Assembly: GCA_963809765.1 (NCBI GenBank)
Contig: CAWEKT010000003.1
Span: 248,001 to 312,000, forward strand
Origin: JACVRM01 sp963809765
GTDB taxonomy: Bacteria; Actinomycetota; Thermoleophilia; Gaiellales; Gaiellaceae
Length of the DNA stretch: 64,000 nucleotides
Direction of reading: 5' to 3'
Shown here: positions 40,701 to 49,975 of the stretch, piece by piece
Layout of the letters: every line of letters begins with the position of its first letter
Numbering within the stretch: position 1 is the stretch's first letter
Program-made: the position numbers and the translations under genes
Notes under the pieces: generated by a model
What the model saw: the letters and a program-made list of their open reading frames with translations, nothing else
Told to the model about the DNA's origin: nothing
The model's database searches: none

Positions 40701-43700
40701 GTCCGTGAGCATGAAGCCGTGGGCGAACGAGCTGGCCGACTGGTTGTTCGCGGTGCCGAGCGACTGCGCGTAGCCGCGCTCGTTGGCCTGCTCCGACTCG
40801 TCGGGGACGCGCGCGAACGGGACGATGTCGTCGCCGCCGACGATGACGATGTTCTGGATCTGCTCCTCGCGCGCCGGCGTGTCGATCAGCCGGTCGAGCA
40901 GCTCGGCGATGGCGATCGCCGTCTGCTGGGCGAGCCGCGGCGAGCACGGATCGCGCGTCCCAGGCGCTGTAGGCGCTCGCCACCGCGGGATCCGCCTCGA
41001 CGGCGAGCACGAGACCGTTCACGCCGAGATCAGACCTCGATGCCAGCGTCGCGAGCTTGTTCATGACGGCCGTCGCCTCGCTCGCGACGAAGGTGTCACC
41101 CAGGCGCTTCTGGTTGACGAGGAAGAGGGTGTTGACGCCCGCAGGCAGCGTCGCAGGCAGCGGCGTGGTCGACGCGATTCCGCCGCCGGTGAGGTGCCGC
41201 GGCGTGCAGCCGCCGAGAGCCGGTGCCGCCTCCCGGGAGACCCTCACCATGTACGGCTTCACGCTCTCCGCGTCCTCGTACGGGTCGATTCGCACCGTGT
41301 AGAACCCGGTCTCGCCGTACGAGACGAGCTCGATCCGTTCGTCCGCCGGTGCCGCGGTTGTCCGAGATCGCGCGCAGCGTGGCCCCGGGAACGTTCGGGA
41401 TCTCGATGTCCTGGAGCGCCTCGGGCGGCAGCTCCTGGGCCTGCTGGGTCAGCGGCACGTCCGTATCGACGAGCGGCTCGTTTCCGAGCGGGACAGTGTT
41501 CGCCGCTTCCGGCGCGAGGTCGGGATGCGGCGGCCCCAAGACGACGAGGTCGTAGTCCGCGGCGAGGTGGCTGAGGTCGATGATCGTGCGCGCGCCGTAC
41601 TCGTTCGGGATCGGAATGCGGAGGTAGTCGGAGTCGATCTCCGCGCGGGAGGTGCCCGAAGTAGAGGGTGTCCGGCTGGAGCTGAACACCGAAGCTGCGG
41701 CTCCGGCTCTCCGGCCTCGAGCGTCTGCCGGATCTCCACCGGCGCGGCCGAGGCGGTGTCGACCGGGCACGCCCGCGACCTGAAGCTTCGCGTCGGCCGT
41801 CAGCGGCACGAGCGAGAGGCCGGGCCTGACCTCGAAACGGAGGGTGTAGGCGGCTCCGACCGAGGCGCTGAAGGTCCACGTCAGCCTTCCTTCGCTCTGC
41901 ACCGGCTCGGCGATGGCGATCGGATCGACCGAGAAGTTCCGCGGTCAGCTCCGTCGAGCCGGCCTTGTACCGCGCATCGTTCGGGAGCGTCACTTCGATC
42001 GTCGCCGGCGCGCTGAGGCCGACGCCGCCGACCGAGAACTGGAGGGCGTACTCGACGCTCGCCCCGTTGGCGGCGAAGTCCTGGATCGGGAAGGCGTCGA
42101 GCGCGAGGCGCTCCCAGTCGTAGCTCGCCTGTGCGCCGGTCAGCAGGACGGAGAGCAGGTCGCCGAGGGTCGTGCCGGCCGGCAACGCCTGCGCGAGGTC
42201 GAGAAGAGAGGCGTCGTTGAAGTTCGTCAGGGCGTTCAGCAGCGTCCGGACGGTGGCACCGGAGTCGGGGGCAGCGCTTCGACGAGGTCGCCCACGGTCG
42301 CTCCGGAGCCCGGCAGCAGCGCATCGATCAGGTCGGCGAGCGTCGCGCCCTGGACGATGCGGCCGTCGGCGAACGCCTGGCCGAGGTTCTTCCCGGCGCA
42401 TCCCCACCCCGAGCAGTTGACGATCATGGGGATCGAGTCGAGCGCGATCGAATCGAGCGGGATCGAGTCCAGCGCGATCGAGTCGAGCGGGATCGAGTCG
42501 AGCGGGATGCTGTCGAGCGCCGTGTTCTGAGGGTCGATCGAGTCGAGCGCGATGCTGTCGAGGGCTGTCCCCTGGAGGTCGATCGAGTCCAGAGGGATGC
42601 TGTCGAGCGCCGTCCCGGCGACGTTGATCGAGTCGAGCGGGATGCTGTCGCAGCGCGATCGAGTCGAGCGGGATGCTGTCGAGCGCGATCGAGTCGAGCG
42701 GGATGCTGTCGAGCGCGATCGAGTCGAGCGCGACGCCGCGGAGCGTCGCCTCGACCAGCGTGACGCCGTCGAGCTCGCTACCCGAGGTGCACGGCAGGTC
42801 CTGGGCGCGGAAGGCGGCGCACCAGTCGTCGAGATTCTCCTGAGAACTGGGCGTCCCGATGCTGTCGAGCGGGATGCTGTCGAGCGCCAGCGGGCCGATC
42901 GCGAGCGCCGCCAGGCTGATCGAGTCGAGCGCGGTGTGCGACAGGTCGAGTTGCTTGAGTGTCAGGTCCGACTACTTGGGGAAGAGGACTTTCCTCATGC
43001 AGGGCCAGCACGTCCGCCAGCGTGATCGTGTTCAGCGGAACGCCGTCGAGACGAGTGTCGACGAGCAGGTCCTCCCAGCGCGCGTCGCGCAGCGGGATGT
43101 CGGACAGCAGGACCCCGCCGATCGTGGCGCGGAGATTCTCTGCGGTCAGCCCGATGCTGTCCAGCGGGATGCTGTCGAGAGCGATCGAGTCGAGCGGGAT
43201 CGAGTCGAGCGGGATCGAGTCGAGCGCGATGCTGTCGAGCGCGGTGTCCCGTGTCGCCGTGGCGGTTGGCCCCGCGCCGCGGGTCGCCGCTGCCAGGCCG
43301 GGCTGGCCGAGCGGCACCTCCTCGGCGCCCGCCGGCGAGGAGCCGACGTCCGCGCCGAACGAGGAGATCGTGGCCGAGTTGACCGCACCGCGCAGCCAGC
43401 TCGAACGTCCCTTGCATCGTGCCGTTCGTGTCGCCGTTGCTCCCGGACATGCGGAAGCCGTACGTGTCGCCTGCGCCGACGTTGATCGTCGTGACGCCGG
43501 AGTAGGTGAAACCGGCGGAGGGCGTCGTGCAGCAGCTCGTCGGGCCCGCGTTGACGAGCGTCGTGTAGACAGGCGCGTCGGCCGCGGTGTCGACGAAGTA
43601 CTCGAGCTTCGCGCGCACCTGGAAGTACGCGTGGAAGCCGTTCCAGTACCAGTCCAGCACCACGGGGCCTGTACTGGCGGCGGTGGTCTGGAACGTCCAC

Positions 43701-45883
43701 TCGCCGTCGCTGCAGCACTCGCCGCCTGCCGGGTTCGGGTCGACGAAGTCGTAGCGGAACCTCGGCGGCGCGCTCGTCCCGTCGCTGACCACCGTCGTGC
43801 TGCCGGGCATCGAGCCCGCGCTCCAGTTCACGCTTCCGCCTCCGGTCCACGCCGGTGCAGCGGATGTGACGGGCACGCACGCCGAGAACTCGGAGGTGTC
43901 GCCGCTGCCGTTCGCGCTGACCGCCGTTGCAGTGACGAAGTGGCCGGCAGGCAATGGTCCAACCGGGGTCGTGTACGAGGCTGCCGTGCCGCCCTCGGAG
44001 GGGAAGTGATTGATCAGGCGGCTCATGATGAAGTCCTCGCCCTCGCCGTGATTCGACTCATCGCAGGAGGCGGACGTGAAGAACTCGACCTGGTACTGGG
44101 CCGCCGGCATGTTGAGCGAGAACTGGATCGTGGCGTTCGACGTGGCCGACGCGATCACCGGGTAATTGAGGAGCCCGTTGGGACCCGTGTCGGCGTCGCC
44201 GGCGTCGTTGGCAGTGACGCTGTTGTCACCCTCGGATCCTCCGACCAGGTTGATCCCGAGGCCGCCGTTCGAGTGGATGTCGCTCAAGCGGACCGTCGCG
44301 CGCGCAGTGTTCTGCACGGCGATCCCGTGGCCGCCGTTGAAAGCAATGACGTTCGAGTAGTTCGATTGGCCGATCGGCGCGTTCGCGGAGACCGAGAGGG
44401 TGGTCGTCGTCCCGGCCACCCGGACTCCGGTCCGTGTTGCCGACGCCCGAGGCCCCGGTCGCGCTCGGGCCGATCAGGTTGCCGTTGAGGATCGTTCCGG
44501 TCGAGTCGCCGTCGGCCGACACGCCCGTCCCGTTGCCCGAGATCACGTTCCCCCGAGGCGGTCCGGCTGGAAAGGCGTCGCCGCCGATGATCGTGCCCGT
44601 CGACCCGCCCGTGACGAAGACCCCTTCGACCGTGTTGGGGCGCGCAAGCGCGCCAGTCGGATCGAGGCCGATGTAGTTGGCGCCGACGACAGTGCCGGTC
44701 GCGCTGCTCACCTCGACCCCGCGAGTATTGCCGCTGATGACGTTCCGGTGCGGACGCGGTCGTCCCGCCGACAGTGACCCCGGTGGAATTGGTCACGCGG
44801 ACACCCGCGCCGTTGCCTTGCGCCGAGCCGTCGGCGAGCAGGCCGACGTAGTTGCCGGCGATGGTGGTCGTGCCAGACGCGCTGTTGACGTCGATGCCGA
44901 TCGCCGAACTGGAAACCACGATGTTGCGGTCAGCCGGGTTTGCTCCCCCTACGATCGTGTTCGGGCCCCCAACCTGGATGCCGAATTGGTTGGCGATCGC
45001 GGTCGTACCGGTGGAGTCGGTACCGACGAGGTTGCCGGTCACAACCGAGTCGCCCCAGACGTAGATGCCGCTCTGGTTGCCGGCAACGACGTTGTTGCGA
45101 ACCGTCTGGTTCGCCGACGCCGTTCGAGTGGAACCCGGCGCTCTGCGCGACGGCCGCAGTCGCCGGCCGCGTCGAGCCCGAGATAGTTGCCCTCGACGAC
45201 GGTTCCCGGTCGCCGAGCTCGGCGGGTTGGGGCCCGACCTCGATCCCGTAGAACGTGTTGCCGGAGATGACGTTTCGGTCGGCGGCCGCGGGTCCACCGA
45301 TCCGAGTTGTTCGGACCCTCGATGACGACGCCGTAGGAGTTCGCGTCGGCCGTGAGCCCAGCCGCGTCGGTGCCGATGTAGTTCCCGGCCACGACGGACT
45401 GCCGGTGACGCCGTCGGACGATGTGGATCGCCGCCGCGGCTGGCTCCCGGTGAAGCCGTTGATGATCGAAGCCGCGAATCGTCGAGTTGTTGGCCGCGAC
45501 GTCGAGGCCGTCATGCGACCGCCGCGCCACTGCCGTCGAGCTCGATCAGCGGCAGGCCGCCGACCACCCGTCCTGTGTCGTTGCGTCGATGGTCACCGGT
45601 TGCGTGATCTGCGGCAGGGCCGTCGGTCGGGCGTGATGGTCTGGACCCCCGTCGCGGGGAGGATGCTGAAGGTGATCGAGTCGGGGTCCTACGGCGACGT
45701 TCGCCGCGTTGATCGCCTCGCGCAGCGAGCAGTGCGTCGGCGTTGCACGTCCCGTCGTTGACGTCGTTCGCCGAGTTGACGTCGAAGGTCGCGCCCAGCG
45801 CGCCGGCGCCAGTGCAAGCGCGAGCATCGCGAGCAGCGCAGCCACCAGGCCGCGACGAGCGACCGTCGGCCGCCCTTCGTCAC
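37728..45883 (-). CDS. Giant secreted protein 2: beta-helix, PLDSI repeats, C25-like protease, TolB propeller (heavily frameshifted)
   Basis: About 2,700 residues from GTG at 45883. Order along the minus strand: signal peptide (VAALLAMLALALAPA), CSLREAINAANVA, beta-helix with G-N-Y-I-G-T-D rungs (45.65-44.2 kb), a linker ending TSEFSACVPVT, the FQVRAKLEYFVDT beta-domain (43.85-43.4), PLDSI repeats and VPLNTITLADVLAL (43.25-43.0 and 42.95-42.43), TL-DL modules (42.35-42.1), DUF11-like and PPC-like domains, a C25-like protease with His in FDHNRALPAALN and Cys in TMGCHSGFAASN (41.15-39.8), Ig/OmpL47-like domains (39.75-38.5), then a TolB/PD40 propeller (GNGDIYTVPQAGG; FASSRSGNGDLYSM; INYELYTM), ending ESWPDW. 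Some twenty one-base shifts are needed. It shares most domains with giant 1 in a different order. Confidence 0.7.
42429..42735 (-). repeat. 15-bp coding repeat, main PLDSI block of giant 2
   Basis: About 18 to 20 units in 307 bp. Two spellings alternate: GATCGAGTCGAGCGG (Ser as TCG on the coding strand) and GATGCTGTCGAGCGG (Ser as AGC). Both encode I-P/A-L-D-S. One frameshift lies near 42650 (CTGTCGCAGCGCG). Confidence 0.9.
43150..43245 (-). repeat. 15-bp coding repeat, second PLDSI block of giant 2
   Basis: Six to seven units, ending with the T-A-L-D-S-I-A-L-D-S-I start on the coding strand and followed by GLTAENLRATIGGVLLSDI. Confidence 0.88.
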
Positions 45884-45976
45884 ACGCCGGGACGTTCAGC
45901 GTGACCCCTACTGCCCGACGATGCGATGAGCGACCCGATCACGACCCCGGGCGACCCTCACACATCTGCGGCACGA

Positions 45977-46002
45977 GCCGCCTGGGCCGAGTGGCCCATC
46001 TT
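45977..46002 (-). promoter_or_regulatory. Shared upstream element, copy B
   Basis: Read on the minus strand: AAGATGGGCC, then ACTC, then GGCCCAGGCGGC, forming a perfect TGGGCC/GGCCCA stem with a 4-nt loop. It lies 94 bp upstream of the start of giant gene 2 and 91 bp upstream of the divergent cyclase gene, so it could act on either. The differences from copy A fall in the loop and in one stem position that still allows pairing (G-T). Confidence 0.55.
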
Positions 46003-46092
46003 GCGAGCGGGCAAGTCCTAGTTCTGATGACAAGGCCCCGACCACGTCACCTAAAGGACGGGCGCGGCGGCGTACATTCTTGCCACGGACCG

Positions 46093-49000
46093 ATGACCGA
46101 GACGGGTGCCCTCACCGAGGCGGGAGCCGGCCTGCGCCCCTACCTGCCGGCGCTCGTCGTCGGCTGGGCGGGCGACGACCCAGGGCAGCTCTATCGGGGG
46201 CTCGACGGATCGCTGGTCTCGGTCGACCTCTCCGGCTTCACGGCCCTCTCCGAGCGACTCGCCGCCAAGGGGCGCGCCGGCACCGAGGAGCTGATCCTCG
46301 TCATCAGCGGCGTGTTCGAGGGCTTGATCAGAATCGCCCGCCGCCACGGCGGCGACGTGCTCAAGTTCCGCGGGGACGCCCTGCTGATGCTGTTCGAGGG
46401 CGACAAGCATGAAGCGCGCGCCTGCGACGCGACCTCCGAGATGCAGTGGTTCATCGAGACGGCCGGCTCGACGATGAGCTCGGTCGGGCCGGTCGACCTG
46501 CGCATGGCCGCCGGCGTCTACTCCGGCCCGTGCCAGTTCTTCCTCGTCCAGGGCTCGCACCGCGAGCTGATCCCGCTCGGGCCGGCGGCCACGCGGACGT
46601 TCGAGCTGGAGGACGCCTCCGAGGCGAGTGAGATCCTGGTCAGCGCGCGGACCGCGGACGCGCTGGAGAGCGGGCGGGTCGGCGGGGAGCGCGAGGGCGC
46701 CCACCTCCTCATCCGCGCGCGAGCCGCCGGAGGGCGACGAGGTCGACGACCCCGATCCCGGCCCGGCTCCTGCCGAAGCGGTCCTCGCCGAGTACGTGCC
46801 CGTGCCGCTCCGAAGCCATCTCGCGGTCGCGCGCGGGGAGGCCGAGCACCGCCAGGTGACGGTGGCGTTCCTCAAGCTCTCGGACACGGACGTGGTCTTC
46901 GAGCGGGACGGCGCCGAGGTGCTGGGCAGCCGGCTCCAGACGCTCGCCGAGGTCGTGAGCGAGGCGTGCGCCGCGCACGGCGTCACGTGGCTCGAGTCCG
47001 ACATCGACAAGGGCGCCGGCAAGCTCTACCTGACCGCCGGGGCACCTTCCACGCACCGGCGCAGACGAGGAGGCGATGCTGCGCGTGCTCCGCGCGGTGC
47101 TCGACACGGACGTCGGCCTGCCGCTGCGAGCCGGCCTCAACCGCGGGCCCGTGTTCGCGGGCGACATCGGCGGCAGCAACCGGCGCACCTACGCGGTCAT
47201 GGGGGACGCCGTCAACCTCGCAGCGCGCCTCTGCGGCCGCGCCGAGGTCGGCCAGATCCTCGCCACCGGGGAGGTGCTCGACCGCTCGGCCGCGCGCTAC
47301 GACACGGAGCGGCAGCCGTTCCTGGTCAAGGGCAAGGAGCGCGCGATCAACGCCTACCGGGTCGGCGCGTTCACAGGCATGCGCGAGGAAGAGGCCGCCC
47401 GGGCCCTCCCGCTCGTCGGCCGCGAGACCGAGGTGGCGGCGCTCCAGGAGGCCGCGAACGCGTCACGCATGATGCAGCCGCGGGTCATCGAGCTGGTGGG
47501 CGAGCCCGGCATCGGCAAGTCGCGGCTCGTCGAGGAGCTGAAGACGCTCGCGTTCGGGTTCAACCAGGTCGTCGCCGCGTGCGAGCGCTACGCGCAGCAG
47601 GAGCCGTACTTCGCGTGGCGGCAGGTGCTGCGGCGGCTCGCCGGCATCACACCCGAGCAGTCGCGCGAGCAGGCCGGAGCCCACCTCAACCCGTGGATCT
47701 CCGCTGTCATGCCCGATCTCGCCCCCTGGCTGCCGCTGCTCGCGATCCCCTTCGACGCGGAAGTCCCTCCGACGCCCGAGACCGACGCGATCGAGGAGGC
47801 GTACCGCTTCGACCGCCTGCACGACGTGGCGGAGCAGTTCCTGCAGCGGCTGCTGATGATGCCGACGCTGCTGATCTTCGAGGACGCGCACTGGATGGAC
47901 GACGCGTCCCGGTTCCTGCTGACCCACCTGACCAGCAAGACGACCCCGAGGCCCTGGCTCGTGTGCGTGACCAGCCGCCCCGAAGGAGCGAGCATCATGT
48001 CGGCGGAGACGCCGGGAACCCGGCTCGTCCTCGAGCCGCTCTCCGGCGAGGCGGCGGCACAGCTGGCCCTCACAGCCTCGGAGGAGGCGGCGCTCTCCGA
48101 GGACGTGCTGGCCACGCTCGCGGAGCGGTCGGGCGGTAACCCACTGTTCGTGCGGGAGCTGGTCGCCGCGTCGCGCCAGGGCGGTTCGCTCGACTCGCTG
48201 CCGGAGACGGTCGAGACGCTGATGACCTCGCGGATCGACACGCTGGATCCGGAGGACCGCATGCTGCTCCGCTACGCGGCGGTCGTCGGCCCCCGCTTCG
48301 ACCTGTCGCTGCTCACCGAGATCCTGGCCGAGGAGCTGCCGGACGCAGGCGCGCTCGAGCGCTGGGAACGGCTCACAGAGTTCGTCAGCTGGGAAGGCAA
48401 CGAGACCCTCGCCTTCCGGCACGACCTGATCCGCGCGACCGCGTACGAGGGCCTGTCCTTCCAGCGGCGTCGCGCCATCCACGGCCGCCTCGGCGACGTG
48501 CTCGAAGAGCAGGCGGGCGATCGGGTGGACGAGGCCGCGCCGCTCCTGTCGCTGCACTTCCTGGAAGCGCAGGAATACGAGAAGGCCTGGCGCTACGCCC
48601 GGACTGCAGCGGAGCAGGCACGAGCGAAGTACGCGAACGTCGTCGCCGGCGAGCTCTACGAGCGCGCGCTCGCGGCCGCCGAGCACGTCGAGCTCCCTCC
48701 CGAGGAGGTCGAGGTGACGTGGGAGGCGCTCGGCGACGTGGCCGAGCGGTACGCCGACTTTGCGAAGGCAGGCGCCGCGTACGAGCAGGCGGCAGGGCTG
48801 GTGGAGAACGACGGCGAGGGCGAGGCCCGGCTGATGCTCAAGCGGGGCGTGGTCTGCGAGCGCGAAGGCCACTACGAGGACGCGCTCGAGTGGTACGAGC
48901 GCGGGCTGGGCACGGTCGGCGCGCTCGCCGACGGCGGCCGGGCGCTCTCCATGCGCGCGCAGCTCGAGGCGGCATCGGCGGGCATCCGGCATCGCCAGGG

Positions 49001-49911
49001 GCGCTTCCAGGATGCGATCGAGCTGGCGCGCGATGCGGCCGAGCATGCGGAGGAGGCCGGAGACCGCAAGGAGCTCGCCCACGCCTACTACCTGCTGCAC
49101 GTCGCGCACACACGGCTTGGGCAAGCCTGACCCGTCGTACCGCGAGCTCGCGCTGCCGATCTTCGAGGAGATCGGTGACCTGATCGGCCAGGCCAACGTC
49201 CTGAACAATCTCGGTGTCGACGCCTACATCCAGGGCCGCTGGACCGAGGCGCTCGACGCCTACCGCCGCAGCGAGACGCTGCGTCGCCAGGCCGGAGACG
49301 TCGTCGGCACGGCAACGCAGAAGAACAACGAGGCGGAGATCCTCTCCGACCAGGGATACCTCGACGAGGCGCGGGAGCGCTTCGAGGAGGCGCTCCGAGT
49401 CTGGCGCGCTGCGAACTACCCGATCGGGATCGCGCTCGCGACGTCGAACCTCGCCCGGGTGGCAGCTCGCGAGGGCAGCTACGAGACCGCGCACGAGCTG
49501 TTCGCGCAGGCGCTCGCGACTTTCGAGGAGATCGGCTCGGCGGGGCTGGCGAACGAGAGCCGATCGCACGTGGCCGAGTGCTACGTGTTCGAGGGCCGCT
49601 ACCAGGAGGCGCGGCAGCTCGCGGAGGAGGTTCTGGCGGCGCTCGGCGACGAGCCGGCGCTGACCACCGCTCAGCTCGAGCGCCACCTCGGGTACGCGCT
49701 GCACCAGGGGCGCGACGCCGAGGCCGCACGGCCGCACTTCGCGCGGAGCCTGGAGGTCGCGCGGGAGCTTCCCGCCGCGTTCGAGGAGGCGATGACGCTG
49801 AAGGCGATGGCAGACACGAGCCACCCAGCCGAGCCGAAGGCCCAGACCGAGTTCGAGGAGCTGGCCGAGCGGCTCGGGCTCGTCTCGGTGCCGTCGCCGC
49901 CGCTCCCCTGA
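46093..49911 (+). CDS. Soluble-adenylyl-cyclase-like protein: two cyclase domains, AAA ATPase, TPR (frameshifted)
   Basis: About 1,270 residues from ATG at 46093. The first class III cyclase domain (30-210) has SVDLSGFTALSERLAAKG and VLKFRGDALLMLFEGD, both metal Asp positions present. The second (250-420) has TVAFLKLSDTDVVF and DIDKGAGKLYLTAGAP, where the first Asp site is degenerate, then FAGDIGGSNRRTYAVMGDAV and NLAARLCG. Next comes an AAA/STAND-type ATPase (440-800): ELVGEPGIGKSRLVEELKT is the Walker A, LLIFEDAHWMDDASR the Walker B. The C-terminal half (830-1270) is TPR helices (YEDALEWYERGLGTVGAL; WTEALDAYRRSETLRRQ). Shifts near 46720, 47050 and 49120 interrupt it. The architecture equals mammalian soluble adenylyl cyclase and bacterial relatives, usually cytoplasmic sensors. 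It is divergent from giant gene 2. Confidence 0.83.
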
Positions 49912-49975
49912 CCTCAGCGGCGAGACGAGTTGAACGCGCGCTCGATCTGCCGCAGCGACCCGCGGTCGCGCCGGC

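Noticed and set aside
42429..42735. CRISPR-like array of 15-bp repeats
   Set aside because: The repeats are in frame, contiguous without spacers of regular length, and encode the L-D-S-I pentad; no cas gene is near.
24236..45883. Classical pentapeptide-repeat proteins (MfpA/Qnr-like)
   Set aside because: The A-(D/N)-L-x-x pattern with a small residue at i-2 is not met in any register of P-L-D-S-I.
37728..45883. Giant gene 2 as a true pseudogene
   Set aside because: About twenty indels, but almost no nonsense codons within motifs and full conservation of active-site and repeat residues; sequencing error is the simpler explanation, though not proven.
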